Positions 23,946-32,796 of a stretch of 64,000 nucleotides of DNA are shown one piece after another. The position numbers and the translations under genes were made by a program. The stretch is from Thiospirochaeta perfilievii (GTDB lineage Bacteria > Spirochaetota > Spirochaetia > DSM-2461), in NCBI RefSeq assembly GCF_008329945.1, contig NZ_CP035807.1:620001-684000 (forward strand), read 5' to 3'. Every line of letters begins with the position of its first letter. Within the stretch, counting starts at the first letter, position 1. A model generated the notes under the pieces. It ran no database searches, was not told where the DNA came from, and saw only the letters and a list, made by a program, of their open reading frames with translations.

Positions 23946-24728
23946 CTATAGCTTATAACTTATTCTTTTATTAATCACTACAGAGTTATTTATATATTCC
24001 TCATAACCTTGAAAGCTTTTATGTATATCTTCCTTTGATTTAAAGTAGAAACCATCCCCCTCAAGCTCCCGATTATTATATTTGATTCTTAGGATATTAC
24101 AAGCTCTAGCATCAGTTCTGTTTATATAAAAACTTCCACCTGTTACTACACAGGGTATAGCCATACTTTTTGATACTTTTATAATTTCTGGTATAATTAA
24201 ACGGTTTAACTCTAAGCCGTTGTTTTGTAGTTCGAAATATATGTCATTATTAAAAATATCCTTTAAATCCCTTATATTTTCTATAGCAGCGTTACAATTC
24301 CCTGCTATATATGGCTTATCAAAAACACCACCTAAACCACCTGTTAAACAGATTATACCGTTGTTATACTGCCGAACTAAAGAGATATCAATCCTTGGTT
24401 TATTACCAATTATATTACTATTAGATAATTGAACTAGTTTTTCTATATTTTTTATTCCATCTATGTTTTTAGCTATTAAAACCAGGTGTTGAGTCTCCTT
24501 TAAAGAGAACCCAAATGGTGCAAAATAGAAGCCACAGCCATATATAGGTTTAATATCAAACTCTTTACAACACTGCCCAAACTCTCTAAATCCATCTATA
24601 TTTCCACTGTCAGTAATAGCTAAAGAGTTCATTTTATACTCCTTAGCCTTTTTTATAAGTTCAGGGATCCTACTTAATCCGTTTCCTTTGGTATACTCTG
24701 TATGTACATGAAGATCTATATATTCCAT
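23946..24728 (-). CDS. Stand-alone PHP-domain protein related to the DNA polymerase III alpha PHP domain
   Basis: A 260-residue protein. It begins YIDLHVHTEYTKGNGLSRIPELIKKAKEYK and continues LAITDSGNIDGFREF, IKPIYGCGFYF and THHLVLIAKN-like (TQHLVLIAKN), the pattern of the N-terminal PHP domain of DnaE/PolC. The polymerase part is absent, so this is a free-standing metal-dependent phosphoesterase-like domain, which could be a proofreading-like exonuclease or phosphatase; function is unknown. There is no Shine-Dalgarno sequence, and CATAAT ends 5 bases before the ATG. Confidence 0.75.
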   Translation of the reverse strand: MEYIDLHVHTEYTKGNGLSRIPELIKKAKEYKMNSLAITDSGNIDGFREFGQCCKEFDIKPIYGCGFYFAPFGFSLKETQHLVLIAKNIDGIKNIEKLVQLSNSNIIGNKPRIDISLVRQYNNGIICLTGGLGGVFDKPYIAGNCNAAIENIRDLKDIFNNDIYFELQNNGLELNRLIIPEIIKVSKSMAIPCVVTGGSFYINRTDARACNILRIKYNNRELEGDGFYFKSKEDIHKSFQGYEEYINNSVVINKRISYKL

Positions 24729-24818
24729 GGTTAATTATGATATAAACATCCTACTATCAATGCAAGCTTCTTCAGTTTGATGGCTACTCTTTTAAACCTA
24801 TTTTTTGTATAATAAGGA

Positions 24819-25718
24819 ATGAATAAGTTATTATTTATATTTCTAGATGGTGTAGGCCTAGGTCTTAATTCAGAAATTAACCCAATAAAGAACCTCTTTA
24901 AGAACTTAACAGGTGTGGATTTTGTTTTAAATAATTACCCTATAATAAATGACGATTTTTTATTAAAGCCTATTGATGCCGTTCTTGGAATTAATGGTAT
25001 CCCCCAGTCTGCCACTGGTCAAACCTCTATTATGACAGGGGTTAATAGTCAACGAAGGCTTGGATTTCACCATACAGCCTTTCCAAATAGAGAGCTTATT
25101 AACATAATAAAAGAGAAGAATATCCTTCTTGAACTTAAAAATAGGGGTCTTAGTGTTACTTGTGCAAATATGTATTCCAAGGAGTATTTTGAAAAAAGAG
25201 AGTCTAGAAGTAAAAATATGCTTCCTGTTTCAGCCCTATCTGTTAAAACCTCTAATCTACCATTTAGATTTATGGATGATTATAATAAAAATGAGGCAGT
25301 ATTTGCGGATATAACAAATGAAATTATTAGAAGTCGAGGATATAATATCGATATAATCACTCCCCAGATAGCCGGAAGTAACATGTTAAATATTTGCAAT
25401 AAAAATGACTTTACCTTTTTTGAATACTTTATTACCGATACATATGGTCATAAAAAAGAGGAATTAAAGTTAATATCTGAAACCCAAAAACTCAATAGTT
25501 TTATAGAGTATATTTGGAATAGTGGGCAAAATGGGGTAGATATTATATTAACTAGCGACCATGGGAATTGTGAAGATATAAGTACAGGAAATCATACAAA
25601 AAATCCTGTACCTTTTTTATATCTTTCTAAGGATAGCTCCTTAAAGGGCAAATTCTTTAGGGAAGTAGAAAATATTACCCACTTTAAAGGGGCAATATTA
25701 AATCGCTTTGGATTCTAG
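24819..25718 (+). CDS. Alkaline-phosphatase-superfamily metalloenzyme (phosphopentomutase/phosphoglycerate-mutase-like)
   Basis: A 299-residue protein with the superfamily metal sites: LLFIFLDGVGLG at the N-terminus, SATGQTSIMTG with the nucleophile Ser/Thr, and TSDHGNCEDISTGNHTKNPVPFL at the C-terminus, which closely follows the end of cofactor-independent phosphoglycerate mutase. At 299 residues it is much shorter than that enzyme (about 510), lacking the inserted domain, and its substrate is unknown. No Shine-Dalgarno sequence is correctly placed; TATAAT (24808-24813) ends 5 bases before the ATG, so the mRNA may be leaderless. It is convergent with the TPM gene at 25720. Confidence 0.75.
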   Translation: MNKLLFIFLDGVGLGLNSEINPIKNLFKNLTGVDFVLNNYPIINDDFLLKPIDAVLGINGIPQSATGQTSIMTGVNSQRRLGFHHTAFPNRELINIIKEKNILLELKNRGLSVTCANMYSKEYFEKRESRSKNMLPVSALSVKTSNLPFRFMDDYNKNEAVFADITNEIIRSRGYNIDIITPQIAGSNMLNICNKNDFTFFEYFITDTYGHKKEELKLISETQKLNSFIEYIWNSGQNGVDIILTSDHGNCEDISTGNHTKNPVPFLYLSKDSSLKGKFFREVENITHFKGAILNRFGF

Positions 25719-25719
25719 G

Positions 25720-26511
25720 CTACCAACCACCAGAGGCTCCACCACCTCCAAAGCCACCACCTCCACCGGAGAAACCTCCACCGGAGAAACCTCCACCAGA
25801 GAATCCGCCCCCGGAACTACCAAATCCCCTAGAAGATCTTGATGATCCACCAAGTAGTGAGTTAAGAATTAAAATTGATGCTAAATTCCCACCCCTTCTA
25901 TGTCTACCTGATCTACCCAATATTGAGAATAGAACAAACATTATAAAGAATAGCAGTGAGAATATGGATGACCCATCTCCAGATCCACTAGATGATGACT
26001 TTCTAGATTCACTTAAGTCAGACCTAGTTATCTGATACTCTCCAGAAATAACTCCACTAATACCTGTAACACCCTGGCTTAACCCCTTATAGATATCACC
26101 ACTTCTAAAATTAGGAGAGATAATCGTTCTTATAATATAATCTGATTTAGCATCGGTTAATACACCTTCAAGACCGTAGCCAACCTCTAACCTTATACTC
26201 TTCTCAGCTAAAGATATTAAAAGTAGAACACCATTATCATTTTCAGCTGTCCCTAATTTCCATTTATCTACGACTCTAATAGAGAAGTCCTCTAAGTTAT
26301 CTCCCTCTAGGGATTTAATTGTTAGTATGGCTATTTGAGAGGAGGATGTGGCCTCTAACTCTCTTATTTCACTCTCTAACCTACTTGATTCACTACTACT
26401 TAAAATACCTGCATAATCATTAACTCTACCAGATAACCTAGGAACTTCCAGTGCATTTAGAGTCAAAAAAGAGTGTAATATAATAGCTACTATTAGACTG
26501 ATTTTTTTCAT
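25720..26511 (-). CDS. TPM-domain protein, YgcG family
   Basis: A 263-residue exported protein. A signal peptide (ending LNA) is followed by the TPM domain (RLSGRVNDYAGILSSSESSRLESEI, QIAILTIKSLEG, DNGVLLLISLAEKSIRLEVGYGLEGVLTD). A membrane segment near residue 190 precedes a long Gly/Ser-rich tail with repeats of GGGFSGGGFSGG, characteristic of YgcG proteins. It is the last gene of the LemA - TPM - TPM set, a grouping common in bacteria and thought to act at the envelope, but without a firm biochemical role. Confidence 0.85.
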   Translation of the reverse strand: MKKISLIVAIILHSFLTLNALEVPRLSGRVNDYAGILSSSESSRLESEIRELEATSSSQIAILTIKSLEGDNLEDFSIRVVDKWKLGTAENDNGVLLLISLAEKSIRLEVGYGLEGVLTDAKSDYIIRTIISPNFRSGDIYKGLSQGVTGISGVISGEYQITRSDLSESRKSSSSGSGDGSSIFSLLFFIMFVLFSILGRSGRHRRGGNLASILILNSLLGGSSRSSRGFGSSGGGFSGGGFSGGGFSGGGGGFGGGGASGGW

Positions 26512-26514
26512 ATA

Positions 26515-27180
26515 CTACTCCTTTAGAACCTGTATATCATCACTTAATTCATTTATGTCATCCGACTTAATTGGAAACTCTTTAGATAAAATATCACCAA
26601 TATCTTTAACAGCACCTGTAATTGAGGATGTATAACTTTTTACTTTGATCCCAGATATCAGAGAGTCTACAATTCCTGACCACCTACTCTGATCAATTTT
26701 TTCATTTATTCCCTTATCCGCAAGAAGTATAACCCTTCTCTCCATTATAGAAATAAAAATTAGAACTCCTGTTCTATCCTTTGTATAACAGGTTTCAGAC
26801 TCTATAAAGTGTCTAAGAGCCCTATTATAAACGGATTTAGTTATAACAGACTTAGGAATTATTAACCTATCAACAGCTGGGATATTAGATATGATATAGG
26901 TTATACCAATTACAAAAAATATGGAGAACCCTGTAAAAATTGTAAAATATATGTTTTTATAGTCCCAAAAAAATCTACTAAACCAGGCTTCAACTCTACT
27001 TGAAAAGAGTAGAAACATAACAAAATAAATAGCCCCTACAACTATGGAAAATGCTAACTCATAAAATGCGTAGTCAGAACTCTCCTCTATTATTGCAGTT
27101 GAGATCTCCCCACTTGTACCCTTTTCAGCCTGGGTAACAGAGTTTTTTATAGACTTAAGATCATCTTCACTTAATTTCAT
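26515..27180 (-). CDS. TPM-domain membrane protein
   Basis: About 221 residues. The TPM domain begins KLSEDDLKSIKNSVTQAEKGTSGEISTAI and includes two membrane segments (about 40-60 and 85-107) inside it; a second conserved piece is DRTGVLIFISIMERRVILLADKGI. I chose the ATG at 27180, just after the LemA stop, because the family usually starts at this point; an earlier in-frame ATG at 27213 would overlap lemA by 32 bases. It lies between lemA and the YgcG-type gene. It is probably a partner of both, function unknown. Confidence 0.8.
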   Translation of the reverse strand: MKLSEDDLKSIKNSVTQAEKGTSGEISTAIIEESSDYAFYELAFSIVVGAIYFVMFLLFSSRVEAWFSRFFWDYKNIYFTIFTGFSIFFVIGITYIISNIPAVDRLIIPKSVITKSVYNRALRHFIESETCYTKDRTGVLIFISIMERRVILLADKGINEKIDQSRWSGIVDSLISGIKVKSYTSSITGAVKDIGDILSKEFPIKSDDINELSDDIQVLKE

Positions 27181-27181
27181 A

Positions 27182-27796
27182 CTAATTACCAAAATCCACA
27201 GTAGGTGCAACATCTGCCCCTTCTACTGCTGTAAAATATGGTCTCTCTTTAAAACCAAACATATTAGCAAAGATATTATTAGGAAATGCTCTTATATAGA
27301 AGTTGTACTCCTTAGCTGTCTCGTTAAACCTTTTTCGCTCTACTGTTATTCTATTCTCAGTCCCTTCTAATTGACTTTGAAGGGATAAGAAGGAATCATT
27401 GGCCTTAAGTTCAGGATAACTCTCTGTAACCATCATCAATCTTTGTAAGGCACCACTTAGGGAGGACTGAGCTTCTTGAAACCTCTTAAATAGGGCGGGA
27501 TCATTTAATACCTCTTCAGAGATAGATATAGTACCTCCTGCCTTACTTCTAGCCTCGGCTAACTTTGTAAATGTATCCTCTTCATGGGATGCATACCCTT
27601 TTACTGTTGCAACTAAATTAGGTATTAAGTCAGACCTTCTTTGATATACATTTTCAACCTGACTCCACTTCTCTTTAACGCCCTCATCTAAATATACCAT
27701 ATTGTTATATCTAGACTTAAAAGCTCCATAAAGTGATCCAGCCCCTAAAAGCAAAACTCCCACAACAACTAATAAAATGATAATTCCTTTTTTCAC
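27182..27796 (-). CDS. lemA: LemA family protein
   Basis: A 204-residue protein with one N-terminal membrane segment (residues 4-24) and a long helical domain. Signature stretches are seen: YNNMVYLDEGVKEKWSQVENVYQRRSDLIPNLVATVKGYASHE and RKRFNETAKEYNFYIRAFPNN, both typical of LemA. The C-terminus continues to KERPYFTA. LemA proteins are membrane-anchored helical bundles of unclear function, often encoded with TPM proteins as here. Confidence 0.9.
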   Translation of the reverse strand: MKKGIIILLVVVGVLLLGAGSLYGAFKSRYNNMVYLDEGVKEKWSQVENVYQRRSDLIPNLVATVKGYASHEEDTFTKLAEARSKAGGTISISEEVLNDPALFKRFQEAQSSLSGALQRLMMVTESYPELKANDSFLSLQSQLEGTENRITVERKRFNETAKEYNFYIRAFPNNIFANMFGFKERPYFTAVEGADVAPTVDFGN

Positions 27797-27854
27797 AACT
27801 ATTTCCTTTTTAATATTTTATTATAATCTACTTATATTTAATTAAAAAAACAAG

Positions 27855-29207
27855 TTAGGTTAATTTCTTAATAATACTATTAACTAAACTCTTTATCTCT
27901 AATAATTTGTCACCACCTAAGTGGATATTTGAGAAAAAGCCTATATTAAAATAGTTTCTAAGGGTTTCTAACTCTGTTTTATCCAGACTATCTACTTGGC
28001 TTAATCTATAAAAAGCCTCATTTATTGTGCTCTTTTCTCTTTTAAAACTACTCCATTGACCACTTTTTTTTAATAACTTTAAATAGTATTTAAGAAGTTT
28101 GTTAATTTCTAACCGTTTTTTCTCATCAATATTCTGACTCTGTTTAACTCTTTTCCTAACATCCCTAGTGATATATTTATCCATTTTTTGATTCTTGATA
28201 AAAAGGGATTTAAAAAAATCTAATATACTTTTAATTAGGTTTAAATAGTACAGCCTAAGGTTAATTTTCTTTTTATTTTTTTTAAACAGTGGAGAGAATA
28301 TGGGGTATAAAAATATATATATTAAAACTACACCACAAACTATGTAGATAGCTCTAACTAGATATTTAAAAATGACCCTTAATAAAAGAGGGAGTTCTAT
28401 TTTACTGCCGCTATCCCCTGCTAGTCCATTTAGAATACTATAAAGATCCCCTTGCTGCCCTTCTTCTTCTACTACTGGAATAAGGTCTAAGTTTGTAGTG
28501 GATATTGAGAAGGATTTTAAAAAATTAATAATGTCATAATAGGGTATTATTGCACTATTAGAAGCAAAAATAGAGGAGATGATAAGGGATATAGAAAATA
28601 TAACTATTACGTATCTTCTATAGTTCACCCTACTATGAACTTTTGCCATTCCACCTACTAAAAGCCTTTGATCGTACAGTTTTCTCCTTCCATATGTCAA
28701 AACAGCAAAATCAAAAACAAACCCCAATAACCATAACAAAGTATAGATTCTACTATAATTAAAAATAGATAGAGTAACTAAAGTTATTAATTTTAGAATA
28801 ATAAATATCCTTGAAAAATTAAGAGTATAGGTTATATGGCTATCTAAAACCTTATCAACTACATCACTAAACTTATCCCCTAATATATCGTATACACAGG
28901 ACATATAAAATATTAATATTATTAAAAATATAGGAATAGACAGAAGTAAAAAAAATGGATTAAACCCTAATATCCCTAGGGATATAATTAGACTTAAAAT
29001 TATAAAAAAAGATGATAATAGGGTTGGGATAGTACCCTCTCTATCTTCAAAATTATATATATTACTTTTAATGTAGGACCTAAAAACAGGTGTAAGAAGA
29101 ATTAGAGTTATAGGTATTAAGAGACTTCTGAAATTTATACTAAATATAAAAACTACTGGTAAGAGGGTTAATAAAGAGTATATAAAACCTAAAAATGTAC
29201 TCATCAT
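27855..29207 (-). CDS. Multi-spanning membrane protein of a MoxR/DUF58 cluster, unknown function
   Basis: A 450-residue protein that I cannot assign to a named family. The first 240 residues carry about seven hydrophobic segments, another lies near residues 285-305, and the last 140 residues are soluble and very rich in Lys (NKKKINLRLYYL, KRVKQSQNIDEKKRLEINKLL). Its start overlaps the end of the DUF58 gene by 4 bases, so it is translated with it. In MoxR-DUF58 clusters this slot is often held by a transglutaminase- or DUF4129-type membrane protein; no transglutaminase Cys-His-Asp set is evident here. Confidence 0.6.
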   Translation of the reverse strand: MMSTFLGFIYSLLTLLPVVFIFSINFRSLLIPITLILLTPVFRSYIKSNIYNFEDREGTIPTLLSSFFIILSLIISLGILGFNPFFLLLSIPIFLIILIFYMSCVYDILGDKFSDVVDKVLDSHITYTLNFSRIFIILKLITLVTLSIFNYSRIYTLLWLLGFVFDFAVLTYGRRKLYDQRLLVGGMAKVHSRVNYRRYVIVIFSISLIISSIFASNSAIIPYYDIINFLKSFSISTTNLDLIPVVEEEGQQGDLYSILNGLAGDSGSKIELPLLLRVIFKYLVRAIYIVCGVVLIYIFLYPIFSPLFKKNKKKINLRLYYLNLIKSILDFFKSLFIKNQKMDKYITRDVRKRVKQSQNIDEKKRLEINKLLKYYLKLLKKSGQWSSFKREKSTINEAFYRLSQVDSLDKTELETLRNYFNIGFFSNIHLGGDKLLEIKSLVNSIIKKLT

Positions 29208-30358
29208 AGGAAGAGTTCCTTTCCATAGGATGTTAGAGTTAAAAACTCATAGGAGGAGCTTTTCATTGTAGAAGATACTCCCCCTGTATTTACAACTTTA
29301 ATATTATATCTTTGTCGATTAAAGTAGAACAAAGAATCAACAACTAAGCTGTCTATCTTAGGAAGAAGAATGTAGATAAAAGATCCCTGGGGGATATTAA
29401 TTTTTTTACTAAAAAAAGTATTTATTATACTTATTGATTCACTCTTTTGATTTAGAAAGTTAATCTTTGCTAAGTTATCTAGAATAGCAACAGTATGATC
29501 CCACCCTTTAGCCATAGGGATGTAATTAACTCCCTTAGAATCCCTTGTTAAGAGACCACATCTGTTGGAGTTTTTACTATAACTGGTAACAAGGGATGCA
29601 GCTACCTCAATTGTTCTCTCTAAATAGTTATAACGCTGTTTAATAGGGTATTTTAACGGATCAATATCCATTAAAATAAATAGTGGTGAGTTTAGAGTAT
29701 TTGAAAACTCCATAGTTTGTAGACTTCCAACCTTAGCAGAAGCCTTCCAATTTATTCTTTTTAATGAGTCTCCCGCTCTATACTCTCTTATAGACTTAAG
29801 ATCTGCCTGGTCTTCATACATTTTATTCTTAACCCTATGGTGGCCACCTTTCTCCCCAATGTTAAAAATAAGATTTATATCCTGATATTTTGGATATATA
29901 ACAACCTCACTAGATATATCTATCTCCTTTTTCCATGGGAAGAAGTTAAGAGGATCACTCCCATTTAAAAATACTGGTCCTATTTTATGGGCACCTCTAA
30001 CATTTGTTATAATATGGCTATCGAGACTACAGATACCCCTAGGTGGTAGAGATGTTAAAAAAGTTCCATCGATATTAGTAAAACACCCATTACCCCTTAT
30101 ATGAATAAGTGCACCATCTATTGGAAGATAACCTCGGTTTCTAAAAGTAATAGTAACAACTTCATCCTCTCTATTATTACAGTAATAAATTGGTTTAGAA
30201 AAACTTATATCTAAATTAAAATATAGATATTTAGAATATAAAAAGGATAAGAGATGAATTATTATTATAAATAGTGAGAGCATTTGTATTAAAAAAAATG
30301 GGAAAATCAATAGTGTTATAATTGAAAAAACTAATAAGCTAAGTTTTGTCCTATCCAC
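29204..30358 (-). CDS. DUF58-domain protein
   Basis: A 384-residue protein with two N-terminal membrane segments (within residues 8-45) and the DUF58 motif: LKSIREYRAGDSLKRINWKASAKVGSL, which is diagnostic. The middle contains a beta-rich part with conserved RGxHKIGPV-like sequence (VRGAHKIGPVFL). DUF58 proteins usually pair with MoxR ATPases, as here, with gene overlap of 28 bases, and are thought to present a substrate or act in envelope processes; no defined activity can be claimed. Confidence 0.85.
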   Translation of the reverse strand: MDRTKLSLLVFSIITLLIFPFFLIQMLSLFIIIIHLLSFLYSKYLYFNLDISFSKPIYYCNNREDEVVTITFRNRGYLPIDGALIHIRGNGCFTNIDGTFLTSLPPRGICSLDSHIITNVRGAHKIGPVFLNGSDPLNFFPWKKEIDISSEVVIYPKYQDINLIFNIGEKGGHHRVKNKMYEDQADLKSIREYRAGDSLKRINWKASAKVGSLQTMEFSNTLNSPLFILMDIDPLKYPIKQRYNYLERTIEVAASLVTSYSKNSNRCGLLTRDSKGVNYIPMAKGWDHTVAILDNLAKINFLNQKSESISIINTFFSKKINIPQGSFIYILLPKIDSLVVDSLFYFNRQRYNIKVVNTGGVSSTMKSSSYEFLTLTSYGKELFL

Positions 30359-31305
30359 TTAGTTACTCTTTGGGGAATAGGAATAGAGTATAAGATATCT
30401 TCTAAAGCATCAGAGACTGTTACTCCCTTAATTAGGAATTCCGGTTTTAATATAACCCTTTGTAGCATAATAGAGTTAAATATTTCTTTGATATCATCAG
30501 GTATTACAAAATTTCGACCCTTTAGGGCCGCATATGCCTGAGACCCCTTATATAGGGCTAAAGATCCTCTAGGGGAGACTCCAAGGGAGAAGAATTTACT
30601 CCTCCTTGTGGCCTCTATTAGGTCTAAGATATATAACTTAATAGTATCATCTACAAAAATATTGACAACTTCTTTTTTAAACTCTATTAACTCCTCCAGG
30701 TTTGATACAGGTTTTAAATCTGTAATAGGATGGGTTATTCTCCTATGGCTTTCTAGGAGTTTAGCCTCAGCTTCCCTTGAGGGATAACCAATATTAATTG
30801 TCATAAAAAATCGGTCTTTTTGCGCCTCAGGAAGGGGGAACGTCCCCTCAAACTCTGTGGGATTTTCAGTTGCAATTAGAAAGAATGGATTAGGCAGAGG
30901 GCGAACGACTCCATCTATTGATATTTGGGATTCAGCCATTGCTTCTAAAAATGCGGACTGAGTTCTAGGTGTCGCCCTATTTATCTCATCTACCAATACA
31001 ATGTTACTATTTATAGGACCAGGGGTAAATTTAAAAACCTCTTCCTTTGGACTATATATAGATAGCCCTAAAACATCGTTTGGAAGTAGATCTGGAGTTG
31101 CCTGAATTCTATTAAAGACACCTCCTAAGCTTATAGATACTGCCCGGGCTAAAATTGTTTTACCAAGGCCTGGAACGTCTTCTAATAATACGTGGCCCCC
31201 ACATAGAAGACCTGTTAGAATTTTATCTACCACATCATCTTTTCCAAAAAAGACAATACCAATATTGTCCCTTACCCTTTTAGCCCACTCTTCTATGTTA
31301 CTCAT
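30331..31305 (-). CDS. MoxR-family AAA+ ATPase
   Basis: A 324-residue AAA+ ATPase. Walker A is EDVPGLGKTILARA, Walker B is VLVDEINRATPRTQSAFLEAMAE, and the sensor segment ATENPTEFEGTFPLPEAQKDRF is typical of MoxR. MoxR proteins act as chaperone-like ATPases, often with von Willebrand or DUF58 partners. It overlaps the hydrolase gene before it by 8 bases and the DUF58 gene after it by 28 bases. The cluster continues to LemA and TPM genes, all envelope-linked families. Confidence 0.9.
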   Translation of the reverse strand: MSNIEEWAKRVRDNIGIVFFGKDDVVDKILTGLLCGGHVLLEDVPGLGKTILARAVSISLGGVFNRIQATPDLLPNDVLGLSIYSPKEEVFKFTPGPINSNIVLVDEINRATPRTQSAFLEAMAESQISIDGVVRPLPNPFFLIATENPTEFEGTFPLPEAQKDRFFMTINIGYPSREAEAKLLESHRRITHPITDLKPVSNLEELIEFKKEVVNIFVDDTIKLYILDLIEATRRSKFFSLGVSPRGSLALYKGSQAYAALKGRNFVIPDDIKEIFNSIMLQRVILKPEFLIKGVTVSDALEDILYSIPIPQRVTKWIGQNLAY

Positions 31306-32179
31306 TTAAACTCTCTCTAATAAATTCAGACATTTTCTTTATATTATCCATGGTTTTTTTTGCCCTAAGAACAATTGAGGACATATGTACTGTTCCCTTT
31401 GTATCGTTAAGTACAACATGGATACCACTCTCTTTTAACTTATTTGCGTATAATAATCCCTCATCATGTAGGGGGTCAAACTGGGAAAGTTCCACATAGG
31501 CTGGAGGAAGATTCTTAAAATCAGGTGCGTTTAAGGGGGATGCGTAATATGGGACATCCCCTGTTATATCCCTTAAGTAAAGTTCCCACATATGTCTGTT
31601 CCTCTTACTAGTCCAGTTAGGAGTATCTACAAAATTTTTAACAGAGTCTGTTACTTGCCTGTGGTCAGTTACAGGGCATATTAATATCTGGGCTTTTATT
31701 ATATCTAGATTATTGTCCCTAGCCCTTAGGGTTACACCGGCAGCAAGGGCTCCCCCAGCACTAAAACCCATAACAAATATTTTATCTTGTTTAATATTTA
31801 GAAATTCATAATTATTGTAAACCCAATTAAGACCAGCATAACAGTCATTTACTGGTGTTGGGTATGGAAAATCAATAGAGAGTCTATAGTCTACATAGAC
31901 AATAACCATACTGTTCTCCTTAATATATTCAGATAAAATTTTAGGAGAGAGAGCATCACCCTTTAGAAAAAATCCACCACCGTGATAGTAGACCATACAG
32001 GGTAGCTCCCTATCAATATTTTTAGGTCTATATATATATAGGTCGATTAAAAAATCATCAGTGGAGGGAATTGTTACCTTATTGGCACTTATAGTGTTGT
32101 CTACATTTAAGAAGTTAACCCTATTTAAAAGTGCATTACTAATACGAATGGCCTTTTCATCGTATAAGTTTATATTCAT
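31298..32179 (-). CDS. Alpha/beta hydrolase, hormone-sensitive-lipase-like esterase
   Basis: A 293-residue esterase. The oxyanion motif HGGGF (MVYYHGGGFFLKGD), the nucleophile elbow GFSAGGALA and the Asp/His segments (LSQFDPLHDEGLLYANKL, GTVHMSS) give the full family IV lipase set. No signal peptide is seen, so it is probably cytoplasmic. The substrate is unknown, likely a short-chain ester. It overlaps the MoxR gene by 8 bases, an unusual operon partner. Confidence 0.8.
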   Translation of the reverse strand: MNINLYDEKAIRISNALLNRVNFLNVDNTISANKVTIPSTDDFLIDLYIYRPKNIDRELPCMVYYHGGGFFLKGDALSPKILSEYIKENSMVIVYVDYRLSIDFPYPTPVNDCYAGLNWVYNNYEFLNIKQDKIFVMGFSAGGALAAGVTLRARDNNLDIIKAQILICPVTDHRQVTDSVKNFVDTPNWTSKRNRHMWELYLRDITGDVPYYASPLNAPDFKNLPPAYVELSQFDPLHDEGLLYANKLKESGIHVVLNDTKGTVHMSSIVLRAKKTMDNIKKMSEFIRESLNE

Positions 32180-32239
32180 TAGTGATACAAGGTTATACTC
32201 CTTGTCTATATCATATTTTTTAAAAATCTTTAACCTTCC

Positions 32240-32749
32240 TTAATAAAAACGGCGACTGTTCTTTCCAATAGGATGGAAATAACTCTCTCGCCCTATGCCG
32301 ATACCTATATTATATGCACCATTAACACCATAATCTGAATTAATGTATATATAGTAATTTCCACTTCCAGATAACTCTCCAATTTTAATTTGAAATAGTT
32401 TTTCATCAATATTAGTTATAGATACATCATCTGGTTGAAATGAGAAGTACTCGCTCTCGTTCCAGACTTGAACCTCTAAGTTAGTTATAAAATCTCTAAA
32501 CAACTCATTATCATAGGTTACTTGATTGTACTTCTTCTCAAAAATAATTTTAATATCCGACTTTTTTGTAATAGTAACACTCTCCCGTAGAAGAGTTCTA
32601 TTCTCACTTAAATCAGGGGAAAGATAGCTAAGCTCTGCCTCAAACCCCTGATAATAAGGAGAATTTATTAAAATGGCTGCAATTAGAAATAGCCCTAAAA
32701 TAGCTAAGATTATTGATATAGTTAGAATTATTTTATTTCTATCAATCAT
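32240..32749 (-). CDS. Membrane-anchored protein of unknown function
   Basis: A 169-residue protein I do not recognise. A single N-terminal membrane segment (about residues 8-28) is followed by an extracytoplasmic domain rich in beta-forming residues with several Asn, Ser and Tyr, ending GNYYIYINSDYGVNGAYNIGIGIG and a basic tail. The ending resembles small beta-sandwich domains, but no motif supports a function. It lies between the aminotransferase and hydrolase genes on the same strand. Confidence 0.6.
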   Translation of the reverse strand: MIDRNKIILTISIILAILGLFLIAAILINSPYYQGFEAELSYLSPDLSENRTLLRESVTITKKSDIKIIFEKKYNQVTYDNELFRDFITNLEVQVWNESEYFSFQPDDVSITNIDEKLFQIKIGELSGSGNYYIYINSDYGVNGAYNIGIGIGRESYFHPIGKNSRRFY

Positions 32750-32796
32750 TAAACACCATTGTAAATTACTTCTCTATTTTTTTACACAATAAATAC

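Noticed and set aside
27181-27213. ATG at 27213 as start of the first TPM gene.
   Set aside because: It lies well inside lemA and adds residues (LHLLWILVIS) that do not fit the family; the ATG at 27180 does.
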